17,683 nt of DNA from an uncultured Flavobacteriales bacterium (GTDB taxonomy: Bacteria; Bacteroidota; Bacteroidia; Flavobacteriales; Crocinitomicaceae): assembly GCA_946479125.1 (NCBI GenBank), contig CAMLET010000008.1, positions 1-17,683 on the forward strand, in the 5' to 3' direction. Position numbers and translations under genes: made by a program. Every line of letters begins with the position of its first letter. Within the stretch, counting starts at the first letter, position 1. A model generated the notes under the pieces. The model searched no databases. It was not told the origin of the DNA and was given only the letters and a program-made list of their open reading frames with translations. Positions 7,342 through 15,631 of this stretch are shown here, piece after piece.

Positions 7342-8118
7342 ATGCAGAAACCATTGATCTTTGTTACTAACGACGACAGCATTTATGCCAATGGAATTGA
7401 CGCATTGGTACAAGTTGCTGCCACTTTCGGCGAAGTAGTTGTAATTGCACCTCACAGTCCGCAATCCGGAATGGGGCATGCTATTACGATCAACGATCCG
7501 CTTCGATTGATGGAAAACACCCGTTGGGAAGGAATTACGGCTTATTCTTGCAGCGGAACTCCAGTTGATTGTGTCAAACTAGGAATTTACGAAGTACTTC
7601 ACAGGAAGCCGGATCTGATCCTTTCGGGAATTAATCACGGTTCAAACGCAGCAACGAATGTTTTGTACTCCGGAACAATGTCAGCGGCAGTTGAAGGTGC
7701 TTTGGAAGGAATTCCGAGTATTGGTTTTTCGCTGGATGATTTTGAAGCAAATGCAGATTTCTCGCTGGCTAAATATGTAGTTCGACAAGTCATTGAAAAT
7801 GCTTTGAAGAATGAACTTCCAAAAGGTGTTTGTCTGAATGTAAATATTCCTCAGGTTCCAACCGAAGAATTCAAAGGAATTAAGGTTTGCAGACAGGCTC
7901 ATGCATATTGGGACGATCGTTTCGATAAACGCGAAGATCAATTCGGAAGAACATACTATTGGTTAACTGGTGATTTCAATCAGCACGAACCAGGTAAAGA
8001 CACCGATCTGTATTACTTATCACAAAAATTCGCTACAATCGTTCCAACACAGTTCGATCTAACAGCTCACGAAACATTAACTCAACTCAACGAACAATTC
8101 TCGAAAAATGAAAATTAA
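7342..8118 (+). CDS. surE: 5'/3'-nucleotidase SurE
   Basis: A 258-residue SurE, a metal-dependent phosphatase that removes 5' or 3' phosphates from nucleoside monophosphates and can act on polyphosphate. The metal and catalytic residues are visible: TNDDS (Asp11, Asp12), S42 in PHSPQSGMGHAIT, and Asn98 in LSGINHGSNAATNVLYSGTM. SCSGTPVDCVKLG (69-81) and the GIPSIGFSL stretch are also standard. The length is typical. It is the first gene of a tight unit: its last 11 bases overlap the start of the small membrane protein, and lpxB follows. surE close to lpxB is a familiar arrangement in Bacteroidota. A -7 element upstream supports transcription from just before this start. Confidence 0.96.
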   Translation: MQKPLIFVTNDDSIYANGIDALVQVAATFGEVVVIAPHSPQSGMGHAITINDPLRLMENTRWEGITAYSCSGTPVDCVKLGIYEVLHRKPDLILSGINHGSNAATNVLYSGTMSAAVEGALEGIPSIGFSLDDFEANADFSLAKYVVRQVIENALKNELPKGVCLNVNIPQVPTEEFKGIKVCRQAHAYWDDRFDKREDQFGRTYYWLTGDFNQHEPGKDTDLYYLSQKFATIVPTQFDLTAHETLTQLNEQFSKNEN

Positions 8119-8413
8119 ATTCTCTAAAAAAAACGCGGTAGGAACAGTAATCGGAGCACTTAGTCCATTGATTATTTTGCCCGTTACCATATACTTTCTG
8201 GGAGTAATGCAGAAATACCCGTTCATGGTACTTTGGAATAAATTCATGGAAGACCCGATGGTGATGAGTAAGTTTCTTTCTCTTTCCATTATCCCGAATT
8301 TGATTTGGTTCTACTTTTTCCTGAATAGAGAACGTTACGAATTGGCAAGAGGAATTATTATTGGTTCTGCATTGCATTTCCCTTTCATCATTTACGTTAA
8401 CCTTTTCCGTTAA
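8108..8413 (+). CDS. Small multi-pass membrane protein between surE and lpxB
   Basis: A 101-residue protein I cannot assign to a named family. It is basic at the start (MKIKFSKKNAVG) and has hydrophobic segments at about 11-31 (VGTVIGALSPLIILPVTIYF), 53-72 (KFLSLSIIPNLIWFYFFLN) and 80-98 (ARGIIIGSALHFPFIIYVN), so about three membrane helices. A conserved-looking NRERYELARG loop precedes the last helix. It starts inside the end of surE (11-base overlap) and its stop overlaps the lpxB start as TAATG. Such coupling makes it a real gene and suggests expression in step with lpxB. A role in envelope or lipid A handling is only inference from position. Confidence 0.75.
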   Translation: MKIKFSKKNAVGTVIGALSPLIILPVTIYFLGVMQKYPFMVLWNKFMEDPMVMSKFLSLSIIPNLIWFYFFLNRERYELARGIIIGSALHFPFIIYVNLFR

Positions 8414-9549
8414 TGTCGAAGAAAATCTACATAATCTCAGGTGAAGCCTCTGGTGATCTGCATGGCGCCAATGTGATGAAACAACTGTATCAGGAACAGC
8501 CAGATTTGGATATCCGCTATTGGGGTGGAGATAAAATGAAAGCGGTTGGCGGAACGCTCGCAAAACACATTAAAGAATTGGCGTTTATGGGTTTTGTGGA
8601 AGTATTGATGAATATCAGAACCATTCTTCGAAACATGCGTTTTTGCAAAGAAGATATTTTGGCATTCAAACCAGATGCGCTCTTACTCATCGATTATCCT
8701 GGATTCAACCTCCGAATTGCGAAATGGGCAAAGGAGAATAACATTAAGGTTTACTACTATATTTCACCAACCGTTTGGGCATGGAAAGAGAAACGAGTGG
8801 AGAACATTCGTAGAGATGTATTCAAACTTTTCGTTATTCTTCCGTTCGAAAAAGCGTTTTATGCAAAACACAACATCGATGTTGAATATGTTGGGCACCC
8901 GCTTTTAGATGAAATCCGAAATTATCAGGAATCGGGACAAGCGCCTCTTGGTGTAGAAACGAACAACAAACCTATAGTTGCACTTTTGCCCGGAAGCCGT
9001 GTTCAGGAATTGAAAACAAAACTTCCCGTAATGCTGGCTTTGGCCGACAGATACCCGCAATACCATTTTGTGGTTGCCGGAGCGCCAAACATGGATGTTT
9101 CCATTTACTATGAAATCATTGGTAGTAAAAAAGTTTCTGTTGTTTATGGTCAAACTTATACCTTATTGAAAGCTTCTACACTGGCAGTTGTTACTTCCGG
9201 AACTGCAACATTGGAAACCGCTTTATTTGGAATTCCACAGGTAGTTTGTTACAAGGGAAATCCAATTTCATACGCTATTGCAAAACGTTTGGTGAACATC
9301 AAATACATTTCCCTTCCGAACTTGATTCTTGATCAACCATTGATCACGGAGTTGATTCAGGGAGATTGTACGATCGAAAACGTTCAGCGTGAATTCGAAT
9401 TGCTGCAACCCGGTAACGAAAAAAGAGCTCAAATTGAGGCTGGATATCGTAAAATAGATGAACTTCTGGCTCAGCATGACGTTGACGAAAACGGTAACAG
9501 GAAAGGGGCATCAGCAAAAGTTGCACAATACTTGTTGAAAACTATTTAA
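8413..9549 (+). CDS. lpxB: Lipid-A-disaccharide synthase
   Basis: A 378-residue LpxB, a GT19 glycosyltransferase. It joins UDP-2,3-diacylglucosamine and lipid X into the tetra-acylated disaccharide of lipid A at the inner face of the cytoplasmic membrane. Motifs: ISGEASGDLHGANVMK (8-23), GGDKMKAVGG, ELAFMGFVEVL, DYPGFNLRIAKWAK, YYISPTVWAWKEKRVENIRR, the VGHPLLDEI stretch, LLPGSRVQELK and TSGTATLETALFGIPQVVCYK, all in the order known for the family. Length is normal. Its ATG overlaps the stop of the preceding gene. Its presence means a Gram-negative outer membrane with lipid A. Confidence 0.96.
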   Translation: MSKKIYIISGEASGDLHGANVMKQLYQEQPDLDIRYWGGDKMKAVGGTLAKHIKELAFMGFVEVLMNIRTILRNMRFCKEDILAFKPDALLLIDYPGFNLRIAKWAKENNIKVYYYISPTVWAWKEKRVENIRRDVFKLFVILPFEKAFYAKHNIDVEYVGHPLLDEIRNYQESGQAPLGVETNNKPIVALLPGSRVQELKTKLPVMLALADRYPQYHFVVAGAPNMDVSIYYEIIGSKKVSVVYGQTYTLLKASTLAVVTSGTATLETALFGIPQVVCYKGNPISYAIAKRLVNIKYISLPNLILDQPLITELIQGDCTIENVQREFELLQPGNEKRAQIEAGYRKIDELLAQHDVDENGNRKGASAKVAQYLLKTI

Positions 9550-9579
9550 GCTCTGGTTTACTGATGCCTGGCTTCGGTT

Positions 9580-9587
9580 TAATTTTG
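9580..9587 (+). promoter_or_regulatory. Bacteroidota -7 element (TAATTTTG) of the SpoIID-domain gene
   Basis: TAATTTTG is an exact TAnnTTTG match ending four bases before the ATG at 9592. It lies in the 42-base gap after lpxB, so the SpoIID gene can be transcribed on its own as well as by read-through. Confidence 0.55.
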
Positions 9588-9591
9588 CAAA

Positions 9592-10767
9592 ATGCGGTTT
9601 TTCTTCATCCTGTTTCTCTTATTGATAGGACGCAATGTGGTTGCGCAGGAAATTCGCATTGGCGTATTGCGCGATTACACCGTAAATCAAATCGTTTTCG
9701 CTTACAACGATGGTTCTTATTCTGTTTATGGCGATTCCATTTTTCACGGATCCATTCTGGCATCAGAATTCGTTGAATTGCGCTTTATCTCAACTAAAAA
9801 AATTGAATTAAAGATCAACGCTACAATCGTAGACACAGTATCTACAGTAAAATTACTGAGTAACAAAGTAAACGGAAGCATCATTTACTCTTCGAAAACC
9901 AACTCGTTTAAAGAACGCAAATACAAGGACAATGTAGAAATTACAGCTCCCGGATCCGCACTTACGATTGTGAATCATGTTGACATGAACAACTATTTGG
10001 GCGGAGTTGTAGAATCTGAAGGAGGCGGTGGAAAATACATCGAATATTTCAAAGTTCAGGCTCTGATGAGTCGAACGTACGCCATGAAGTATTTAGGTAA
10101 ACACGAAAAAGATGGATTCGACCTTTGCGACAGAACACATTGTCAGGCTTACCATTACCAACTTCGCTTTAACCAGGCAATTGATACCGCAGTTCGTTCA
10201 ACAGACGGCGTTGTAATGATCGATTCGCAGCGAAAATTAATAGATTCCTACTTTCATGCCAATTGCGGTGGACAAACATCAGAACCTGATTACGTTTGGA
10301 ACAATAAGATATCTTACCTCACAACGTTTAAAGACACATTTTGTATTTATACGAAGCAAGCTACCTGGGAAAAACGCATTCCACAGGAAACATGGAAAAA
10401 CTATTTGATTGAAACATTCAATTATCCAATAGAAGACAGTGTTTTTGGACCAATGATCTACAACTTCAATCAACCAGACAGATGTGCATTTTTTGTCCAT
10501 CCGGCATTGGGAATTCCATTACGTGATATCCGCGAAAAATTTGGCTTGAAATCAACCTTCTTTAATTGTTATGCCGAAGGAACAGATGTTGTTTTGAGAG
10601 GACGAGGTTATGGTCATGGTGTAGGGCTTTGTCAGGAAGGCGCAATGCGAATGGCTAAGTTTGGTTATAACTACAAGCAGATTGCGTTATACTATTTCCC
10701 GGGAGTTCTTTTCATGAACTACAAAACGGATAGTTTCTTTCATCAGCTGGGGGACGGTACGTATTAA
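9592..10767 (+). CDS. Secreted SpoIID/LytB-domain protein (probable peptidoglycan lytic enzyme)
   Basis: A 391-residue protein with a signal peptide (MRFFFILFLLLIGRNVVAQ, cleavage near residue 18) and a SpoIID/LytB domain. In SpoIID this domain is a lytic transglycosylase on peptidoglycan stripped of stem peptides. The core reads NYLGGVVESEGGGGKYIEYF (134-153) followed by KVQALMSRTYAMKYLG. This matches the family's YL-x-GVV-x-x-E-M-P ... ALKAQAVAARTYA pattern, with Glu143 the likely catalytic acid; the usual Met-Pro after it is Gly-Gly here. FHANCGGQTSEPDYVW, four Cys around the core (for example DLCDRTHCQAYH) and GRGYGHGVGLCQEGAMRMA near the end complete the domain. Many Gram-negative homologues lack sporulation, so a wall-remodelling role is likely. 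It is convergent with the DivIC-like gene. Confidence 0.88.
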   Translation: MRFFFILFLLLIGRNVVAQEIRIGVLRDYTVNQIVFAYNDGSYSVYGDSIFHGSILASEFVELRFISTKKIELKINATIVDTVSTVKLLSNKVNGSIIYSSKTNSFKERKYKDNVEITAPGSALTIVNHVDMNNYLGGVVESEGGGGKYIEYFKVQALMSRTYAMKYLGKHEKDGFDLCDRTHCQAYHYQLRFNQAIDTAVRSTDGVVMIDSQRKLIDSYFHANCGGQTSEPDYVWNNKISYLTTFKDTFCIYTKQATWEKRIPQETWKNYLIETFNYPIEDSVFGPMIYNFNQPDRCAFFVHPALGIPLRDIREKFGLKSTFFNCYAEGTDVVLRGRGYGHGVGLCQEGAMRMAKFGYNYKQIALYYFPGVLFMNYKTDSFFHQLGDGTY

Positions 10768-10875
10768 ACACATAGTCACATAGTAAAAGCATAGGAAACA
10801 TAGTTTGTTTCTAGAAAACCTTGAATAAGACTTTGATTAACACGCAATAAAATGAGCTATGTGCTCTATGTGTTT
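10766..10875. repeat. CACATAG-type inverted repeat between convergent genes
   Basis: The left arm AAACACATAG-T-CACATAG (10766-10783) and right arm CTATGTG-CT-CTATGTGTTT (10857-10875) pair over 17 bp with one small internal loop across a 73-base spacer. Inside, GAAACA (10795-10800) and TGTTTC (10806-10811) form a second 6-bp hairpin. The left arm begins in the stop codon of the SpoIID gene and the right arm ends ten bases before the stop codon of the DivIC-like gene. It therefore fills the convergent gap and could act as a two-way terminator, although neither side has a long T-run. Confidence 0.75.
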
Positions 10876-10885
10876 CAAATCACGG

Positions 10886-11179
10886 CTACTTCCGAGCTTC
10901 AGTTGTAATCACGAAAACGTCTTCATCGTCGCGCTTAAAGTACTTTTTCTCACGAGCAAATCGTTCCAATTCTGAATCGAATCTCATTTGATAAAGCGTA
11001 TGCTTGGTTTCGTTCAATTGCAGCTGCATTGCAACTTTACTGTCATTGATCTTAGACAACTTTCTGTTTTGAGAAATGATGGTAAAAATATCCACGTCAT
11101 CTAAGAATAGATTGTAGATCAAGAATACAGTAAACGTGAGAATATACTTGTTCTTGAACGGAAGCAGATACTTTTTCAT
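10886..11179 (-). CDS. DivIC/FtsB-like septum formation initiator protein
   Basis: A 97-residue bitopic membrane protein: a short basic cytoplasmic N-terminus, one hydrophobic segment at about residues 12-26 (YILTFTVFLIYNLFL), then a mostly helical, coiled-coil-like stretch (SQNRKLSKINDSKVAMQLQL and on) and the ending FAREKKYFKRDDEDVFVI. The R/A-REKYF-x-K-x-x-DED-V-x-V ending is typical of the FtsB/DivIC family, whose members form a divisome subcomplex with FtsL and FtsQ/DivIB. Bacteroidota often keep this gene near the methylmalonyl-CoA mutase genes, as here. Length is usual for the family. A TAnnTTTG-like element lies four bases before the ATG. Confidence 0.85.
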   Translation of the reverse strand: MKKYLLPFKNKYILTFTVFLIYNLFLDDVDIFTIISQNRKLSKINDSKVAMQLQLNETKHTLYQMRFDSELERFAREKKYFKRDDEDVFVITTEARK

Positions 11180-11183
11180 GTTA

Positions 11184-11191
11184 CTAAATTA
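11184..11191 (-). promoter_or_regulatory. Possible -7 element of the DivIC-like gene (TAATTTAG)
   Basis: On the minus strand TAATTTAG has one mismatch to TAnnTTTG and ends four bases before the ATG at 11179, the same distance as for other genes here. Its weakness as a match keeps the call tentative. Confidence 0.35.
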
Positions 11192-11259
11192 CCGGATTCA
11201 ACGAGGGAAATAAACTCACCTTTCAAAATTTGGTAACAACCGAATGTTTATGAAATGAA

Positions 11260-11311
11260 AAATCCCCCTTTCAGGTCATCGAGCGGAGTCGAGATGCCGA
11301 AAGGGGGATTT
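11260..11311 (-). terminator. Intrinsic terminator whose loop is a dispersed-repeat copy
   Basis: AAATCCCCCTTTC (11260-11272) and GAAAGGGGGATTT (11299-11311) form a perfect 13-bp stem. Read on the minus strand it continues into further T (five in a row), 17 bases after the stop codon of the 11329-12093 gene. The 26-base loop contains GAGCGGAGTCGA, the complement of the repeat core, with GG-T-CATC and GATG-CC extending the stem past bulged bases. This is copy 7 of the dispersed repeat. Confidence 0.85.
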
Positions 11312-11328
11312 AAATATTCCTGATTCAA

Positions 11329-12093
11329 TTAGTTTACGATATCGTCGTAAACAGCTTTGAATTCTTCATCTTTTTCGTACCATTTAGCAACTTTCCCAAG
11401 TAGGGCTTTCGCTTTATCTGGTTGTTTGCTTGCCATGTAACATTCTACCGTTTTCAGAATCCCAAGCTTGAAAATTGCTTTGTCAGCTTCTGAATATCCA
11501 TCTTCTCCTTCTTCAGGAGAACTGTCGACAACAGCAAATGGAGCTGCTCCGCTATTGATAATCGCAGTTAACTGCGTTTCAGCTTCTTTCCAAAATACGT
11601 TTGCACCTGTTTTATCTCCTGACAAGAACTTACAAGCACCTTCCAGGTATTTTGCACCTACATAATTCACTTCAAACTTGTAGTATTTAATAACCCATCC
11701 AGAAGCTTTCTTCGGGTTCGACATCTCGTTTGAAATAACTTCAGAAACAGAGAACTTGAACTTTTCGAAGAATGCCATATTCTCACTCTTTACAGCTCCC
11801 GTCTTGTCCAATTTGGTGAACTTACCCATTGCACCAATTGCATCCTTGTAAGCATTTTTGTACGCTTCATCCGTGTTTCCACTTTGACTCATCTCATACA
11901 ATCCTTTCGCTAACCATAAGTGCGCTTGAGGATCTCTTGCTGTTTCTTCTTTGTTGGTGTATTTTTCTGCCGACTTAATCAATTTCTCCCACTGTTTATC
12001 AGTATAGTACATCAATAAATCATCGTATGCAGGGGGTTGAGCCAAAGTTACTTTAGCACAAAATAATACGAGTAAAAGCAATAATTTTTTCAT
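11329..12093 (-). CDS. Secreted protein of unknown function, possibly TPR-like
   Basis: A 254-residue protein with a clear signal peptide (MKKLLLLLVLFCAKVTLA, cleavage before Gln19). The mature part is strongly helical, with repeated Ala/Leu/Lys pairs and stretches such as HLWLAKGLYEMSQSGNTDEAYKN and VECYMASKQPDKAKALLGKV that look like degenerate tetratricopeptide helices. No catalytic motif is seen, and I do not recognise the family. An acidic loop (SSPEEGEDGYSE) lies near residue 200. It is probably periplasmic. It stands alone between the mutAB operon and the DivIC-like gene and is followed by a strong terminator. A TAGCATTTG sequence (12125-12133 on the minus strand) has one base too many to fit the -7 consensus. 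Confidence 0.7.
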   Translation of the reverse strand: MKKLLLLLVLFCAKVTLAQPPAYDDLLMYYTDKQWEKLIKSAEKYTNKEETARDPQAHLWLAKGLYEMSQSGNTDEAYKNAYKDAIGAMGKFTKLDKTGAVKSENMAFFEKFKFSVSEVISNEMSNPKKASGWVIKYYKFEVNYVGAKYLEGACKFLSGDKTGANVFWKEAETQLTAIINSGAAPFAVVDSSPEEGEDGYSEADKAIFKLGILKTVECYMASKQPDKAKALLGKVAKWYEKDEEFKAVYDDIVN

Positions 12094-12209
12094 TTTGTTC
12101 AGTTTGGGTAATCACATACCAAATGCTATGCCGAATATAAAAATCTTTTTCAAATCAAGCACTTAGACCTGTGTAATCAGTTGTATTCAACGACAAAATT
12201 CAATAAGAG

Positions 12210-14348
12210 TTACGAATTTTCAACACTTTTTATAAGTAAGGATACAATTTCTTGTGCAGCTTTGGAAATTTTAGTCCCCGGACCAAAAACGCCAAACACT
12301 CCGGCATCATACAAGAATCCATAATCCTGCGCCGGAATTACACCACCTGCAACAACCATAATATCTGGTCGACCAAGTTGCTTTAACTCTTCAATAACCT
12401 GTGGAACAAGTGTTTTATGTCCGGCAGCCAAAGAAGAAACTCCTAAGACATGAACATCGTTTTCTACCGCTTGCATTGCTGCTTCTTTTGGTGTTTGGAA
12501 AAGTGGCCCTATATCTACATCAAAACCGATATCAGCAAACGAAGTTGCAATTACTTTCGCGCCTCTATCATGACCATCCTGCCCCATTTTGGCAATCATA
12601 ATTCTTGGTCGTCTTCCTTCCAATTCAGCGAAACGCTTCACCAAAGAAGTTGCTTTTTCGAAATCCGGATCCATAGTACTTTCTGCTGAATAAACTCCAC
12701 TGATAGAGCGAATGGTTGCTTTATGACGATTGAACGTTTTTTCCATAGCGATGGAAATTTCACCTAAAGATGCTCTTGCACGTGCACATTTAACAGCTAA
12801 ATCAAGTAGATTTCCTGTTCCGTTCTTTGCAGCTTCAGCTAAGTCGTTTAAACAACGTTGAGCTTCTTCTTCATTTCTTTCAGAACGCAATTTATTCAAA
12901 CGCTCAATTTGAGAAATGCGAACCTTCGTATTGTCGACCTCCAAAATATCAATTGGGTCTTCTTTTTCCAATTGAAAACGGTTGACTCCAACAATAATGT
13001 CTTTTCCAGCATCGATTCGAGCTTGTTTTCTTGCCGCAGCTTCTTCAATTCGCATTTTTGGAACTCCGGTTTCAATAGCTTTTGCCATTCCACCCAATTC
13101 CTCTACTTCCTGAATCAATGACCAAGCTTCATCAGCAAGTTCTTTCGTCAACTTTTCAATGTAATAACTTCCACCCCAAGGATCAATCACATCACACATT
13201 CCAGTTTCTTCCTGAAGATAGATTTGGGTATTGCGTGCAATTCTTGCTGAAAAGTCTGTTGGAAGGGCAATTGCTTCATCCAAAGCATTCGTATGTAAGG
13301 ACTGTGTGCCACCGAATCCGGCAGCCATTGCTTCAATACAAGTTCTGGCAACATTATTAAACGGATCTTGCTCTGTTAAACTCCAACCGGATGTTTGACA
13401 ATGCGTTCGCAAGGCTAACGATTTCTCGTTCTTCGGATTGAATTGTGCAACCAAACGCGACCACAACAAACGTGCAGCACGCATCTTCGCAATTTCCATG
13501 TAATGGTTCATTCCGATGGCCCAAAAGAAACTCAAACGCGGTGCAAAAGTATCAATGTCCATTCCCGCAGCCAATCCCGCACGAATGTATTCTACTCCAT
13601 CTGCCAAAGTATAAGCCAACTCAATACTTGCTGTTGCACCTGCTTCCTGCATGTGATAACCCGAAATAGAAATCGAGTTAAACTTGGGCATGTGCTGAGA
13701 TGTGTACGAGAAAATATCCGCGATAATGCGCATAGAAGGCGCTGGCGGATAAATGTATGTATTTCGAACCATGAACTCTTTCAAAATATCATTCTGAATA
13801 GTTCCGGTCAATTGTTCTTGTTTTACTCCTTGTTCTTCGGCAGCAACAATGTAAAAAGCCATAATTGGAAGTACGGCTCCGTTCATGGTCATTGAAACTG
13901 ACATTTCATCCAACGGAATCTGGTCGAAGAGGATTTTCATGTCCAAAATGGAATCGATAGCAACACCGGCTTTACCAACATCACCTTCTACCCTCTCGTG
14001 ATCAGAATCATATCCTCTGTGCGTAGCTAAGTCAAAAGCAACTGAAAGTCCTTTTTGTCCCGCAGCAAGGTTTCTTCTGTAAAATGCGTTGGATTCTTCC
14101 GCAGTGGAGAAACCCGCATATTGACGAATGGTCCACGGACGAATGGCATACATGGAACCATAAGGTCCGCGTAAAAACGGCGCTTTACCACTTACATAAC
14201 CCAAATGATCAACATCATTCAAATCAGGATTTGCGTAATAGCTATTCAGCTCAATTTTTTCGGCTGTTGTATATACGTTTTCGGAAGGTTTCCCTTCCAG
14301 CTGAGTATTTTCCAGCTCAACATTTCCAAAGTTTAAGCGCTTACTCAT
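12210..14348 (-). CDS. mutB: Methylmalonyl-CoA mutase large (catalytic) subunit
   Basis: A 712-residue adenosylcobalamin enzyme that interconverts succinyl-CoA and (R)-methylmalonyl-CoA in propionate metabolism. The N-terminal TIM barrel has [58 protein letters not shown] and [12 protein letters not shown]. The C-terminal cobalamin-binding domain has [15 protein letters not shown] (Lys587, Asp591, axial His593), [13 protein letters not shown] and VVAGGVIP. All the key D-x-H-x-x-G residues are present. The frame is open upstream to an ATG at 14408, but that adds 20 residues encoded by the end of mutA. The ATG at 14348, beginning [13 protein letters not shown], overlaps the mutA stop as ATGA and is preferred. 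It is the last gene of the operon; no strong terminator is seen after it. Confidence 0.96.
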   Translation of the reverse strand: MSKRLNFGNVELENTQLEGKPSENVYTTAEKIELNSYYANPDLNDVDHLGYVSGKAPFLRGPYGSMYAIRPWTIRQYAGFSTAEESNAFYRRNLAAGQKGLSVAFDLATHRGYDSDHERVEGDVGKAGVAIDSILDMKILFDQIPLDEMSVSMTMNGAVLPIMAFYIVAAEEQGVKQEQLTGTIQNDILKEFMVRNTYIYPPAPSMRIIADIFSYTSQHMPKFNSISISGYHMQEAGATASIELAYTLADGVEYIRAGLAAGMDIDTFAPRLSFFWAIGMNHYMEIAKMRAARLLWSRLVAQFNPKNEKSLALRTHCQTSGWSLTEQDPFNNVARTCIEAMAAGFGGTQSLHTNALDEAIALPTDFSARIARNTQIYLQEETGMCDVIDPWGGSYYIEKLTKELADEAWSLIQEVEELGGMAKAIETGVPKMRIEEAAARKQARIDAGKDIIVGVNRFQLEKEDPIDILEVDNTKVRISQIERLNKLRSERNEEEAQRCLNDLAEAAKNGTGNLLDLAVKCARARASLGEISIAMEKTFNRHKATIRSISGVYSAESTMDPDFEKATSLVKRFAELEGRRPRIMIAKMGQDGHDRGAKVIATSFADIGFDVDIGPLFQTPKEAAMQAVENDVHVLGVSSLAAGHKTLVPQVIEELKQLGRPDIMVVAGGVIPAQDYGFLYDAGVFGVFGPGTKISKAAQEIVSLLIKSVENS

Positions 14349-15631
14349 AATACCGTATCTAATAATAAAGTTGGTAAACCCTTCCATCCTGCAGGAACTG
14401 AAGTCCATCGACCAGTTTCAATTTGCGGATTCGGGAAAATATTGATTCCTATAAATTTGTCTTTCTTCTCTTTCAAACGTTCAGTTCTTAATTGAGCTGT
14501 TGCTTTAATTTCATCTTTCAATCGTGAAACCACAGCTTCATTTCCCAAACCGCCTTCTGCTTCCAATTCTTTGAATTTCTTCCAGGCATTTTCAGCAAGT
14601 GATTTTGTAAAGAAATCAATGGCATACGAACCTCCAGCTACATCACTCACTTTCGAAAAGAAAGATTCTTCTTGTAACAAAAGCGAAATATTTGTTGCCA
14701 TACGTTGCGTGAAAACCGGTTTGAATTCCGAGGAATAAGCATCGTAAGGCTGTAATACCAATTCATCCACTCCACCATTGATCGCACTCATGGATTGTGT
14801 TGTTTGTCGTAGTAGGTTGGTATACGGATCTTTCAAACTCAAATGTGTAAATCCGGTTTTCGCTACAATTCGTGCTGATTTGGAGCACTGGTATTCCGGT
14901 TTGTATGCACTAACTAATGTCGACCAGCACCATCTGAACGCTCTGAATTTTGCAGTTTCAATCAGGTATTTTGTTCCAACTCCAAAGTTGAATTGAATGT
15001 TTTTACATGCTTCGTCAACTGTTTTTCCAGCATCTAATTGTTTCACCAAGGCTTCGTGACCTTCGGAAAGTGCCACAACCAATTCCTGCGTAGCATTTGC
15101 ACCGCTCTGTTGCGCTAAATATGCGTTTATTGCAATAGAAACTTGATTCTCCTCAGAGATCAATGTTCCCGCATTCGATCCTAAAAATTGGGTAAAAGCG
15201 TTTGCCTGAGCAATTGTTTTTGCCTCAAACGAAGGATAGATAAATTCGAGCCCAACTTCAGCAAACAACTTTGAAAAATCAATCTCCTTATCTGTTTCAG
15301 CAATAAGGTAAATTCCCGTTGAGCCTTTCATCAGCTGATCAAGAATAAATTGATTGCTTTCCGCTTCTGAAACATCATCACGCAAATAAACAGGACATGA
15401 GATTATCCATTCGTTATTCTCGTGTTTTACTCCACGAACATATGGCGCTAAACCTGGATCAGAAAATGGTGCGGATTTTTCCGTTTCATGCATGTACGAA
15501 TTGAAGCTTAATCCTTCAATTTCATCATGTTTATGAAGTGTCTCAATCGGGGCTCCCTTTAACTCCTTCGTTAGAATGTTGATCCACTCTTCTTTGGATG
15601 TATTGGGAAATGAACTTGTTTCAGTAGACAT
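14345..15631 (-). CDS. mutA: Methylmalonyl-CoA mutase small subunit
   Basis: A 428-residue homologue of the catalytic subunit that forms the heterodimer with MutB but is itself inactive. Visible family sequence includes the N-terminal helix [60 protein letters not shown] and [20 protein letters not shown]. It has no D-x-H-x-x-G cobalamin motif and ends before where that domain would begin. It is therefore shorter than the actinobacterial small subunits of about 600 residues, a form I recall as usual in Bacteroidota. Its ATG shares a base with the stop of the EI24 gene (TAATG) and its TGA overlaps the mutB start (ATGA), so the three are translationally coupled. Confidence 0.92.
   Translation of the reverse strand: MSTETSSFPNTSKEEWINILTKELKGAPIETLHKHDEIEGLSFNSYMHETEKSAPFSDPGLAPYVRGVKHENNEWIISCPVYLRDDVSEAESNQFILDQLMKGSTGIYLIAETDKEIDFSKLFAEVGLEFIYPSFEAKTIAQANAFTQFLGSNAGTLISEENQVSIAINAYLAQQSGANATQELVVALSEGHEALVKQLDAGKTVDEACKNIQFNFGVGTKYLIETAKFRAFRWCWSTLVSAYKPEYQCSKSARIVAKTGFTHLSLKDPYTNLLRQTTQSMSAINGGVDELVLQPYDAYSSEFKPVFTQRMATNISLLLQEESFFSKVSDVAGGSYAIDFFTKSLAENAWKKFKELEAEGGLGNEAVVSRLKDEIKATAQLRTERLKEKKDKFIGINIFPNPQIETGRWTSVPAGWKGLPTLLLDTVL

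Noticed and set aside
8108..8413. Small membrane protein as a toxin of a toxin-antitoxin pair
   Set aside because: No antitoxin-like partner exists; the overlaps with surE and lpxB explain its position better.
13443..13895. 150-residue plus-strand open frame inside mutB
   Set aside because: It is antisense to a highly conserved enzyme and rich in Cys, His, Asn and Arg, as expected of a shadow frame.
14349..14408. A 20-residue longer MutB starting at 14408
   Set aside because: These codons are the mutA 3' end in another frame. The ATG at 14348 forms the usual ATGA overlap and gives the family's normal N-terminus.
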